From positions 165,022-229,021 of the forward strand of contig CAITIQ010000291.1 of NCBI GenBank assembly GCA_903892415.1: a stretch of 64,000 nt of DNA, written 5' to 3'. The position numbers and the translations under genes were made by a program. Position 1 is the stretch's first letter. Every line of letters begins with the position of its first letter. Positions 1 to 8,272 of this stretch are shown here, piece by piece. This DNA is from an uncultured delta proteobacterium (GTDB lineage: Bacteria; Myxococcota_A; Polyangia; Polyangiales; Polyangiaceae). The notes under the pieces are model-generated. The model was not told the DNA's origin. It searched no databases and was given only the letters and a program-made list of their open reading frames with translations.

Positions 1-435
1 GACCGCTATGTCGCGGCGGCCTCGCCTGAGTCCAAGGTCGCCTTTGTTGCGTCGTTCACCCACGGAAGGGTGGCCATGGTTGGAGACGGCGTAAACGACG
101 CTGCCGCGCTCGCACGGGCAGACCTCGGGATTGCTATGGGGGCCGGTGCGGACGTGGCGCTCGATGCGGCCGATATTGCGCTGCTCTCGAACGACCTCAC
201 GGCATTGTGCGACGTCTTCGCGTTAGCGCGCGCGGCTCGTCGGACCATGCGGCGCAATCTAGCGCTTTCGCTGGCCTACAACTGTGCGGCGATTCCGCTC
301 GCAGCCGGCGTTTTCTATCGCTCCTACGGAGTGGCGCTATCACCAGCCGTTGCGGCTTTGGCCATGGCCGCTAGTTCGGTCAGCGTGATGGTGTCGAGCC
401 TGTGGCTAACGTCATTCAAGCGACAGGCGCGGTGA
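1..435 (+). CDS. Cu-type heavy-metal P-type ATPase, C-terminal part (gene begins outside window)
   Basis: The frame is open from the first base, so only about 144 C-terminal residues are present. Visible are the P-domain segment SPESK (residues 8-12 of the fragment) and the hinge motif GDGVND (28-33), followed by two hydrophobic helices. The first carries a YN pair followed by IPLAAG, and the last carries MAASSVSV, which resemble the transmembrane metal-site residues of Cu(I) P1B ATPases. By family it would pump copper across the inner membrane using ATP, either as an exporter (CopA) or for oxidase assembly (CcoI/FixI). The missing N-terminus, with metal-binding and CPx motifs, would decide the substrate. 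The family is certain; the metal is inferred. Confidence 0.9.
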   Translation, partial: DRYVAAASPESKVAFVASFTHGRVAMVGDGVNDAAALARADLGIAMGAGADVALDAADIALLSNDLTALCDVFALARAARRTMRRNLALSLAYNCAAIPLAAGVFYRSYGVALSPAVAALAMAASSVSVMVSSLWLTSFKRQAR

Positions 436-444
436 CCAACCCGA

Positions 445-2301
445 TCAACGCGCCTCGCGGAGCTGGCTTCCGAGCGTGGACAAGCGCGCTCTAATTGACG
501 AAGCATCACCAAGCCCACCATACGCGAAGCCCTCGTACTCGTTGAGAACGCTCTTGAGACTCCCGGTCTGCTGCTCGGTCAGCTTGCTTTGGTCCGCCTT
601 GGCGCGAATGGTTGCGAACGTGTCCCCGACGTCCAGGGTGATGCCATGGTTGCGCAGCTCCTTCAGCAACATCGCAAGCTCGGGCATGGTCTTGTCTTCG
701 CTGAGCACGCTCCGCTTCTTCCTTCCCCGCACCAGTCGGAGCAGTAACCAGCCGAACCCCAACACCACGAGCGCCATTGCCATCTCGAAGCCTGTTCGCC
801 GGGCGAGCCAATCATCCGCAATCTCCCAAGTCGTTCGAACACCATCGAGCAGCGCCGGAAACCAACCGGTTTGCTCTGTGAGTTGCACCGCGGCTCGGCT
901 GTCGACGGGCGTCGGGTCCATCGTTTCCCAGCGTTCTCCCAGCCAAATCTCGGACCAAGCGTGGGCATGACGTTCACGCACAATGGCGTAACCAAACGGG
1001 GACTGCTCAACAACTCGATACCCGCCGATGAGGCGCGCCGGCACCTCGGCTCGCCTGGCCAACAAGGTGAAAGCAGAAGCGAAGTACTCGCAGTGCCCTT
1101 CTTTGTTGCGAAGCAGAAAGTCGATGATCGGCTCTCGACTTGCGTTCCGCTCGAAGTTTGTCGAGTAAACATAGTCGCTGAGCAAGCGACTCTTGATCAT
1201 CTCGACGCGCGTGTTTGGTGGATCCGACCGCGAAACGCCCCAGCTGCGGAGCACGCTATCCAACGTGGGCTGGAGGTAGTTCGGTACAGTGAGATCCACC
1301 GCGCTGGGAGCTCTTGGTGGTGCGACGTTGCCTTTGTCGAACCACAGCCGCTTGCTGAAGAACCCCGGTGACACCCAGAGGTTGCCGTAGACGTCTCGTT
1401 CGACGACACCAGTGCTGGTCGTGATGTCGTTCGCGCCCAGCGGGACAAAGTAGCGGTCAGGTAGCGAGGAGAACTCAAGCTCAACCTCTGCGTTGAGCTT
1501 CGTGACGGGAGTTTCAACGACCTCGCGTGGTTCATTCGTTGCCTCAGCCTCCCATCGTCTGCCGTTGTAGCTGTCCCACGTCATCCCTCGAATGAGCGAG
1601 GGCGCCTTTCCACGAACTCGTACCACCACGCGCTCCGAGTGCTCGAGGCCTGCTAGCGAGCCGAGCTCCATCGAGTCGGAGAACCCGGCGCGCGAGCGGG
1701 CCCAGCGAGCGGACAAGCGTTCAACCACCGCTTCATAGAGCTTGGGAAGAGTGAAGCTCATGCCCACCGCGAGGCCCACGCCGAGTGAGAACCCAGCGAG
1801 CAAGACCGCTGCGTGGAACCGCGAAAAGTGGGCCAGCGGAGCTCTAGAGACGTCCTCCGTGCGAAGCGCAACGAGCGCAAAAACAATGAACGCAAAGGCC
1901 GCGATTGGAAATGTAAGCCCTTGCTGCACACGACCCGATGCAACCAACGTGCACAAGCTCGACATCAGCGTTAGCCGCACGCCCCCTGTGTGTGGCTGCC
2001 GAAGCAAAGCGCGGAAGGATGCCAACATTGAGGTCGGCAGAGCGAAGAGAACCACAAGGTTATCGAAGGCGCCGGAGATTGGCTGCAGCGGCGCTGTGAG
2101 TTGCGCAAGCACCAACCCGGCTATCAGCACGACAGCCGAACCCAGCGTCTCTGTTACTCGGTCCGCGGAGAGCCTCGGACCTATGAGGACCGCGACAAAA
2201 GCGGCGAGCAGCACCACGCCGCGCATCACCTCGGACCCTGGAGGGGTCGCCAGCGCAATGGCCGCAGCCAACCCAGCAAGCGCAGCTGAACGGCTCAACA
2301 A
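445..2301 (-). CDS. TgpA-like membrane transglutaminase-domain protein (DUF3488/TGc)
   Basis: A 618-residue protein with about five N-terminal hydrophobic helices (roughly residues 5-185), a large extracytoplasmic transglutaminase-like domain, one more helix near 505-522 and a cytoplasmic tail. The catalytic triad of the fold is visible: Cys404 in GHCEYFA, His447 in HAHAW and Asp462 in MDPTP. The start is TTG at 2301, overlapping the end of the DUF58 gene by seven bases, so translation is probably coupled; an ATG 25 codons later is the alternative. It is the third gene of a moxR-DUF58-transglutaminase operon, a widely conserved arrangement. By family it acts at the inner membrane on periplasmic proteins or peptides; the substrate is unknown. 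Confidence 0.9.
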   Translation of the reverse strand: MLSRSAALAGLAAAIALATPPGSEVMRGVVLLAAFVAVLIGPRLSADRVTETLGSAVVLIAGLVLAQLTAPLQPISGAFDNLVVLFALPTSMLASFRALLRQPHTGGVRLTLMSSLCTLVASGRVQQGLTFPIAAFAFIVFALVALRTEDVSRAPLAHFSRFHAAVLLAGFSLGVGLAVGMSFTLPKLYEAVVERLSARWARSRAGFSDSMELGSLAGLEHSERVVVRVRGKAPSLIRGMTWDSYNGRRWEAEATNEPREVVETPVTKLNAEVELEFSSLPDRYFVPLGANDITTSTGVVERDVYGNLWVSPGFFSKRLWFDKGNVAPPRAPSAVDLTVPNYLQPTLDSVLRSWGVSRSDPPNTRVEMIKSRLLSDYVYSTNFERNASREPIIDFLLRNKEGHCEYFASAFTLLARRAEVPARLIGGYRVVEQSPFGYAIVRERHAHAWSEIWLGERWETMDPTPVDSRAAVQLTEQTGWFPALLDGVRTTWEIADDWLARRTGFEMAMALVVLGFGWLLLRLVRGRKKRSVLSEDKTMPELAMLLKELRNHGITLDVGDTFATIRAKADQSKLTEQQTGSLKSVLNEYEGFAYGGLGDASSIRARLSTLGSQLREAR

Positions 2302-3602
2302 CGGAGTTCCGTCCCTTGCTCGATCGCGCTCATGGGTACGAACGACTCGAAGTCACTGACGCTCGATTGCCCATCCGCGGTAACAAAGATCGCCCGCACG
2401 GGAAGCCCGCTATTGCGCAGTTCCTTGATGACCGTACCCCGGCGTTGATCCGTATCGCAAGCGATCAAGAGCAGCGAAGAAAGCCCGGCCGCTCCGTCAA
2501 CAACGATGCTGTCTTGGAGCTGCTCGTCGCTGAAGGTTAGTAGGCCAAGCCGATCCATGATCACATCCAAACAGGCTCTGCCCGACGCGCGATTGAGTCG
2601 CAACACCTCACGCCCGATGAGCAGCCGTTCCAAGGCATCGCCAGTTTCAAGTAGATGACGAGTGACCCCAGCAGCCAACATCAAGGTCGCCTCCTTTGCA
2701 TCGCGCGATGCATCCGCCCCATCGGTTAGGATGAACAGGCCCAACTTATCGTTACGCTCTGCGAGGAAGGTCTTCACGTGCGGCTTGCCGGTCCTGGCCC
2801 ACGTTCTAGCGTGCAGGTGCCGAAGCGAATCACCAACTCGATAAGGCCTAACCCCGCCGAACTCTGCGTCGCCTCGCGCCAACGAGGGCAGCTGCTTTCC
2901 GTTGGCTCTCGGCGCCAACGCTGGCGCCTTGACGGAGACCACCGTCGCAAACCTCGGAACCACCACGAAAAGAGGTGCTTCGCTCGCCCGGCGTGGGCCT
3001 AAAGCAAGCCCCATCGGCACGAGCAGCGCTGCCTCGAACGGATCGATGTGGTGCTCGCCCCGCGCCATGAAGGTGGCCTCCGCCGTAAGCACGGCCTCGC
3101 GACCAGGTTCGATCACGGCGACGCCCGCCGCTGCTTGTTGCCATCTTCCGTCCCATGGCAGAAAGGGGGTCAGCAAACGAATGCCCGCTAAGGTTCGCGT
3201 GCCCTGATTCGAGAGGTGCACCGTGAATCGCTGAACGGCGTCCATCGTGACGCGCCGAGGGACTTCAACTTTGACCACCAGCGTGCGAGCTCGAAAGAGC
3301 GGCCGCGTCACCAGCGATACGAAAATGAGCCCTACCATCATGGCGAACAGCAGGTGAATCTGACTGCGGGCGACATCGAGTCCAGCAAATCCGATCAATA
3401 GGGTGAGCATGAACACAGCTCGGCCCTCTCGGCTCAACGCGGATATGCCGGACATCCAGGGCCGGAGCAGCAGGGCGAACTTGCTTTGCCGATAGCGATC
3501 ACGATCGGCTTTGGTTGCAGGAATCAGGATGTGGTTGAGCCGAGCCAGCTCACGTTTGGACTTAAGAATGTCCCGCATGCGCATCCACGCCGTGCGTTTC
3601 AT
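2295..3602 (-). CDS. DUF58 domain protein (VWA-like)
   Basis: A 435-residue protein with two hydrophobic segments near residues 65-105 and a C-terminal DUF58 region recognisable by the family signature PYRVGDSLRHLHARTWART at roughly residues 255-275. Such proteins form a von Willebrand factor A-like fold and are nearly always encoded next to MoxR ATPases, probably as the module on which the ATPase acts. The ATG at 3602 overlaps the moxR stop as ATGA, and the 3' end overlaps the transglutaminase gene, so all three are expected on one transcript. The biochemical role is not established for the family. Confidence 0.9.
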   Translation of the reverse strand: MKRTAWMRMRDILKSKRELARLNHILIPATKADRDRYRQSKFALLLRPWMSGISALSREGRAVFMLTLLIGFAGLDVARSQIHLLFAMMVGLIFVSLVTRPLFRARTLVVKVEVPRRVTMDAVQRFTVHLSNQGTRTLAGIRLLTPFLPWDGRWQQAAAGVAVIEPGREAVLTAEATFMARGEHHIDPFEAALLVPMGLALGPRRASEAPLFVVVPRFATVVSVKAPALAPRANGKQLPSLARGDAEFGGVRPYRVGDSLRHLHARTWARTGKPHVKTFLAERNDKLGLFILTDGADASRDAKEATLMLAAGVTRHLLETGDALERLLIGREVLRLNRASGRACLDVIMDRLGLLTFSDEQLQDSIVVDGAAGLSSLLLIACDTDQRRGTVIKELRNSGLPVRAIFVTADGQSSVSDFESFVPMSAIEQGTELRC

Positions 3603-4549
3603 CTAGGAACAGGGACCTCTTTCAATAGCGTCGTGATGACGGTGTCCGTGCTGATTCCGCCGTAGCGCGCTCTCTCGGTGAGCATCAGCCGATGTCCGAG
3701 CACCGCATAAGCAAGATCTTGGATGTCGTCTGGGGTAACAAAGTCTCGGGAGTGAACGAAGGCTCGAGCTTGGCAAGCGCGGTAGAGCGTGATGGCCCCA
3801 CGCGGGCTAACACCCAACGCTACGTTGTCATTGTTCCTCGTTTGCGCCACGAGCCTGCGTAAATAAAGCAGCACCCGCGGCTCCACGCGGACCTGGCGGA
3901 CTTGCTGCCTAACCTCGGCAAACTCCGCTTCACTCGCTACAGGCTTCACCTCTCCGAGCGGGAACCCGCCGCCCTCGCGCACCAGCATTTCCAGCTCGTC
4001 TTCTTCGCTTGGGTAACCCATCGCCAGGCGTAGGGTGAAACGGTCGAGCTGCGCTTCAGGGAGCGGATAGGTGCCCTGAAAATCGAGTGGGTTCTGAGTT
4101 GCAAGAACGATGAACGGGCCCGGAAATGTGTAGGTGTGGCCATCAACGGTTACCTGCCGCTCGCTCATGGCCTCCAACAAAGCTGATTGTGTGCGTGGCG
4201 ACGCCCGGTTGATTTCATCAGCCAACAGCACCTGCGTGAAGACTGGCCCCTTCTGAAAGTGGAGCTGCCCATCAGTGCCCAAAGTCTGCGAGCCGATAAT
4301 GTCGGTGGGGAGCAGATCAGGGGTGAATTGAATGCGCGAGAAGCTGAGCTCGAGCGAGCGGGCAAACGCCTTCGCGAGCGTCGTCTTTCCCACGCCCGGA
4401 ACATCCTCGATGAGGACGTGACCCTCCGCGAGAGCACCGATGATCAAAAGCTCGAGCGCTCGTGGCTTTCCTCGAATCACACTCGCGAGCGAGTGGGCAA
4501 GTCGGGTCGTCAATCCCTCACGTTCGGCCACTTGGCCTGAGTACCACAC
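3599..4549 (-). CDS. MoxR-family AAA+ ATPase
   Basis: A 316-residue AAA+ ATPase of usual MoxR length. Walker A is PGVGKTT (51-57), Walker B is LLADEINR (108-115) and sensor 1 lies in ATQNPLD (150-156). MoxR proteins are thought to act as chaperones maturing or activating partner proteins, typically the VWA/DUF58 and transglutaminase products encoded with them, as here. The start is GTG at 4549; only about 35 bases separate it from the divergent DUF4442 gene, so the two promoters must overlap. This is the first gene of the operon. Confidence 0.93.
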   Translation of the reverse strand: MWYSGQVAEREGLTTRLAHSLASVIRGKPRALELLIIGALAEGHVLIEDVPGVGKTTLAKAFARSLELSFSRIQFTPDLLPTDIIGSQTLGTDGQLHFQKGPVFTQVLLADEINRASPRTQSALLEAMSERQVTVDGHTYTFPGPFIVLATQNPLDFQGTYPLPEAQLDRFTLRLAMGYPSEEDELEMLVREGGGFPLGEVKPVASEAEFAEVRQQVRQVRVEPRVLLYLRRLVAQTRNNDNVALGVSPRGAITLYRACQARAFVHSRDFVTPDDIQDLAYAVLGHRLMLTERARYGGISTDTVITTLLKEVPVPR

Positions 4550-4584
4550 GCGACAAGGGATTTCATGGACGGCTCGTGGCGCTC

Positions 4585-5130
4585 ATGCAATTAGGCCCCA
4601 TGTCCGCCTGGGGCCCCCTTTCCTACCTATCGCCCAAAGCCATCGCCGAGAGTGATCGCAACGTCATTCGCGAGCTTTGGGATCGCCTGTCTTCGTTGCC
4701 GCTGGGCAAAGGGCTCTTCAGCCGAGCGATTGGGATGGCCGCGCCCTACACCGGCACCATCGACGCGAAGGTAACCACCTTGCGCACCGGCTACGCCGAA
4801 GTGGAAATGCTTGACCGGCCAGGTCTTCGAAATCACCTTTCGAGCGTTCACGCGGTGGCGCTCGTGAACTTGGCCGAGCTCACTGGCAACGTGGCACTCG
4901 CGTACTCCCTCCCGCCCGACGGTCGATTCATCGTCTCGGGGCTCAGCATCGAGTACCTGAAGAAGTCTCGCGGTAAGATCCGAGCAACCAGTGAATGTCC
5001 GGTTCCCCACTCGAGCGAACGCGCCGAATACATCGTTCCGGTGCAGATGTGGAACCAACAGGGTGAAGAAGTAGCTCGTGCTGAGCTGCGTAGTTTGGTG
5101 GGCCCCAAGCGCCAGAAGGCAGACTCATGA
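4585..5130 (+). CDS. DUF4442 hotdog-fold thioesterase-like protein
   Basis: About 181 residues resembling the DUF4442 family, a hotdog fold related to acyl-CoA thioesterases (PaaI-like). The core contains an NHLSSVHAVALVNLAEL stretch typical of the fold's central helix. The frame is open further upstream, but that extension would run into the divergent moxR gene, so ATG 4585 (or ATG 4600) is preferred. The 3' end overlaps the next gene as ATGA at 5127-5130, indicating coupled translation with the YhbY-like protein. The substrate is unknown. No Asp or Glu is obvious where classical thioesterases have one, so the enzymatic assignment is tentative. Confidence 0.75.
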   Translation: MQLGPMSAWGPLSYLSPKAIAESDRNVIRELWDRLSSLPLGKGLFSRAIGMAAPYTGTIDAKVTTLRTGYAEVEMLDRPGLRNHLSSVHAVALVNLAELTGNVALAYSLPPDGRFIVSGLSIEYLKKSRGKIRATSECPVPHSSERAEYIVPVQMWNQQGEEVARAELRSLVGPKRQKADS

Positions 5131-5522
5131 AACTCACAGGCAAACAGATCCGGTTCTTGCGGGCTCTCGGTCATCACTTGGATCCCGTGGTCCAGCTTGG
5201 AAAGAATGGTCTAACGGACCAGGCTACCCACGCACTGGATGAGGCGCTCACGCGGCATGAGCTCATCAAACTGAGAATTGGCACTGAGTGCCCCGAAGGC
5301 AAAGCTGAAATCGCTGAACGAGTGCCCGCTGCCTTGTCGGCAACCGTGGCTCAGGCTCTCGGGCGGACACTGCTGATCTACCGACGTAACCCGAAGAAGC
5401 CGGTCATCAAGCTCCCGACGACGGACGACGCCAAGAAGGCCAAACGCGAGGCCGAGAAGAAGGCCAGGCTGGCGGCCAAGGGCGTTCCGGCCAAGGCGGT
5501 TCCCGCGAAGGGCACAGACTGA
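5127..5522 (+). CDS. yhbY: YhbY/CRM-domain RNA-binding protein
   Basis: 131 residues. The first 95 or so form a CRM (CRS1-YhbY) domain: KQIRFLRALGHHL at the N-terminus and the loop VQLGKNGLT, the GKxG-type motif of this family. The E. coli homologue binds pre-50S ribosomal particles and helps ribosome assembly. A Lys/Ala-rich basic tail of about 35 residues follows the domain and probably adds non-specific RNA affinity; the E. coli protein ends before this point. It starts at ATG 5127 inside the stop of the DUF4442 gene and ends two bases before the next start, so the three genes look like one transcript. Confidence 0.88.
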   Translation: MKLTGKQIRFLRALGHHLDPVVQLGKNGLTDQATHALDEALTRHELIKLRIGTECPEGKAEIAERVPAALSATVAQALGRTLLIYRRNPKKPVIKLPTTDDAKKAKREAEKKARLAAKGVPAKAVPAKGTD

Positions 5523-5524
5523 AG

Positions 5525-7000
5525 GTGGCCCTGCGTGGGTGCAGGTTGTTGATCGCGGTCGCGAGCCTGCTCGCGACAGTCGCCTGCAACGAAGAGCCTC
5601 ACGCGACTACGCCAGAGCCGGGCCTTGCGCCTTCGGGACCCGCCACCGTTGCCGAGGTGGCCGACGTACCGCCCGCTAACGCCGCGGACGCAACGGCTAT
5701 CCCGATTGTCGGCGCTGGGCCAGCTGCCTCAGCTGGCCCAAGCTCGAGCGCTTCACCGCTTGCATCGGCCAGCGTTGCTTCTGCGGACCCGCTCACGATT
5801 ACCCTGCCACGTGAGCCCTCCGTCCACTCCTTCGAGGAGGGGCCTTTTTACTTTACTGCGGCGTTCGATGGCAGCCTCCGCTACTCGCTTTGGCTGCGCA
5901 CGATGGCGTTCTCACGCAGGATGGCCGGCGCCTACCAGCGTGCTCCGCATTTTACCTACTTCGTCAATGCCGCGTTCTTCTCCACCTCGCCTGGCAAGAG
6001 TGACGTGGGCAAAGCCATGTCGCGGGCCGAGGTGCTGGTCCGACGTGCGTTAGCGCAACAGGCCATCAACGAGGGGCACGAGATCGCCAACCACGGCGCA
6101 GGGCACCTCGATGGTCGTTTCTTCGACCGCATGGCTTGGCTCAGTGAGTTTGAACGCTTTCACCAGATCATGGCCTCCGCCGTATTCGAGCCGATCCCAA
6201 ACAGCGAAGGGGAGGGCTTCGTCTTTCCGCGTTTTGATGCGTTGAGTACCGCACCGGTAGGAGAGCTCGGTGCAGCTTGTTCCACCGATACCGACTGCAC
6301 TTCCAAGCGGTGCGTCTTCCCGTCCGCGGGCCAAGGTATTTGCTCTGAACCATGCAACCTCAAGCAGAAGTGCCAACCTGGCTTTGCCTGCGGAGCCCCG
6401 ATGTTTCGCAGCGATACTGACTTATGTTTGCCGGTCCCGAGCTTCCCAGTGGAGCTGGACGGGCAGACGCTCTTTGACGCTAAAGGTGAACCCAACTTCA
6501 AACACCCCAAGCTCAAGCCATACAAGATTGTAGGCTTCCGCGCCCCGTACCTCGGGGCGAACAATGAGCTATACGAGGCGCTCTTCGAGCGTTCCTACGA
6601 ATACGATACGAGCCAGTCGGCGAGCCCAGGCCCTCCCTTCGCCTTTCGCGATCAGCCCCGCACCAAGTCGGTGCTCGAGTTCCCGCTCACGGTGCATCAA
6701 GGCGTGTTGACCATCCCAATGGACTACAACTACGCCCAGCTGAAGGCGACGCCGGAGCGGATGTTCAAAGACTATAAGACCGGCATTGCCGGAGCTATCG
6801 CCGGCAAAAGAGTCCCCTTTAATATTGGCCATCACTTCGCCATGTGGAGCGAGGGTGGCTACCTCAAAGTGCTAGAGGACACGGTCGAATACGTGCTTGC
6901 AGGATGCAACGTTGGAGCTGAGGCTCAATGCCCCCAAGCTGAAGTTGTCTCTTTCCGCGAGCTAGCTAGTTCCTTGCTCCAGCCACCGGCCAAGCCATAA
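5525..7000 (+). CDS. Exported polysaccharide-deacetylase-like protein with Cys-rich insert
   Basis: 491 residues starting at GTG 5525, two bases after the yhbY stop. It has an N-terminal hydrophobic signal ending TVAC (Cys21, a weak lipobox) and a Pro/Ala/Ser-rich linker to about residue 95. NodB-type features follow: an FDG motif (114-116) in place of the usual TFDDG, a motif-2-like NHGAGH with His190 and His194, and FRAPY at 338-342. A cysteine-rich insert (Cys252, 258, 263, 273, 277, 283, 289, 301) interrupts the domain. By family it would remove acetyl groups from a glycan in the envelope. The altered first motif leaves activity uncertain. Confidence 0.72.
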   Translation: MALRGCRLLIAVASLLATVACNEEPHATTPEPGLAPSGPATVAEVADVPPANAADATAIPIVGAGPAASAGPSSSASPLASASVASADPLTITLPREPSVHSFEEGPFYFTAAFDGSLRYSLWLRTMAFSRRMAGAYQRAPHFTYFVNAAFFSTSPGKSDVGKAMSRAEVLVRRALAQQAINEGHEIANHGAGHLDGRFFDRMAWLSEFERFHQIMASAVFEPIPNSEGEGFVFPRFDALSTAPVGELGAACSTDTDCTSKRCVFPSAGQGICSEPCNLKQKCQPGFACGAPMFRSDTDLCLPVPSFPVELDGQTLFDAKGEPNFKHPKLKPYKIVGFRAPYLGANNELYEALFERSYEYDTSQSASPGPPFAFRDQPRTKSVLEFPLTVHQGVLTIPMDYNYAQLKATPERMFKDYKTGIAGAIAGKRVPFNIGHHFAMWSEGGYLKVLEDTVEYVLAGCNVGAEAQCPQAEVVSFRELASSLLQPPAKP

Positions 7001-7015
7001 CTGCCGCTTAGGCTA

Positions 7016-7047
7016 AGAAGCCGAAGGCCCTTCGACCTTCGGCTTCT
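7016..7047. terminator. Bidirectional intrinsic terminator hairpin
   Basis: A perfect 12-bp inverted repeat (AGAAGCCGAAGG, 7016-7027, and its complement 7036-7047) with an 8-base loop sits between two convergent genes ending at 7000 and 7062. There is no long T-run, but the strong stem and its position support termination for both strands. Confidence 0.75.
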
Positions 7048-7061
7048 CGCGACCCGCTAAC

Positions 7062-8186
7062 TCACTTCGAAACGATGGTGGCCTTGCCCGGCGTCACATA
7101 CCGCTCAATGGCTACGTCCCCCGTGAGGTACGCATCATACTCTCCAATGTCACGCAGGTAGCGCTCGAAGAACGCTGCCACATAGGCCTTGGACATCCCA
7201 TTGACTTCAGCGTTGGGCGCGGTGGCCGCGTTGCAGAAACTACAGGTGAATCCGCAACTAGCCACGTCGTCGAGGAAGCTCATGTGATTGGCTCCATTCA
7301 CCGTCACCTGGAAGGAGGGTGAGTTAGCGCCAGCGTAGAAGGTCGTGAAGTTGTCTGCGGCCGGAGCGCAGGGCTGAAACCCGCCGGATGCGTCGGTTGT
7401 TTCTCCGAGGAAGCCGGTGGGCACGTTGAGTGAAGGCATGAGCGCGCTCACGTCCGGGCAATCCGCCGGACTACAGCTCATTGAGCTATCCACCGGGTCG
7501 AGCGCGATCACCGCCTTGACCCTGGAATCATACGTTGCAGCGAGCAGGGCGCCCTTGCCACCCAAGGAGTGACCCGTCATCCCGACGTTGGTGGTGTCCG
7601 CAAGCGAGCTCACGGAAGCGTTGGTGGCGGCCCAATCGATGGCGCCAATCATGTCCCGGGCTACGTTGACATGACTGGTGCCAAAAAAGCTCGTCGGGAA
7701 GTCAGGCAGCAAGGCGACGTAGCCAAAGGACGCTAGCCGTTGCGCATACCCCTCATACTGCGTCGTCGGGAGTTGGAAGCCGTGGCCGATCACGACGACG
7801 GGGAAGGGGCCGCCCGAGCTGGGAGCGAAACCCGAGATTGCAACGGTGTTGCCGGTGGCCGCCACGGTGGTGGAGCCGCTTACGGCCATCGTGGCGAAAG
7901 GCCCGTCAAGGTTGGGGTCGGGAACGCTGGCTGCGCCTCCTTGACCTTGCCCACCGCCACCAGGGCCTTGTGCGCCTTGGTTTTGGCCGCCCTCTCCTCC
8001 GCCGGCGGCATTCCCACCTTGGGCTTGGCCGCCACCGCCGCTGCTGCTGCTTGCTGCACCTGAGCCGGGATTTCCTGCGCCCGAGGAGCTATCTCCTCCT
8101 GCTCCGGCTGCGCCCGAACCGGTGTCGTCAGAACACCCCACCAGAGCAGCGATCACCGTGAGAGCAAGCATTCGTGAAGCACGCAT
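7062..8186 (-). CDS. Secreted lipoprotein alpha/beta hydrolase (chlorophyllase/cutinase-like)
   Basis: 374 residues with a lipoprotein signal ending LVGC (Cys18), a Gly/Ser/Ala/Gln-rich linker (20-88), then an alpha/beta hydrolase domain. The oxyanion-side motif IGHGF (133-137), the nucleophile elbow GHSLGG with Ser207, Asp230 in ALDPVD and His301 in GANHMSF give a full triad. The best resemblance is to chlorophyllase or PET-hydrolase-like esterases. Six cysteines in the C-terminal half (238, 243, 273, 311, 315, 318) suggest disulfides in an exported protein. AGGAGG lies a few bases upstream of ATG 8186. The substrate is probably an ester or lipid outside the cell. Confidence 0.85.
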   Translation of the reverse strand: MRASRMLALTVIAALVGCSDDTGSGAAGAGGDSSSGAGNPGSGAASSSSGGGGQAQGGNAAGGGEGGQNQGAQGPGGGGQGQGGAASVPDPNLDGPFATMAVSGSTTVAATGNTVAISGFAPSSGGPFPVVVIGHGFQLPTTQYEGYAQRLASFGYVALLPDFPTSFFGTSHVNVARDMIGAIDWAATNASVSSLADTTNVGMTGHSLGGKGALLAATYDSRVKAVIALDPVDSSMSCSPADCPDVSALMPSLNVPTGFLGETTDASGGFQPCAPAADNFTTFYAGANSPSFQVTVNGANHMSFLDDVASCGFTCSFCNAATAPNAEVNGMSKAYVAAFFERYLRDIGEYDAYLTGDVAIERYVTPGKATIVSK

Positions 8187-8272
8187 CGGAAGCCTCCTAA
8201 AAGTCGGATCCGGACGTCCTACTGCTCTGCAACGGCGTCAAGCCGAAGCGAATACCCTGGCGCGCAACTGGA

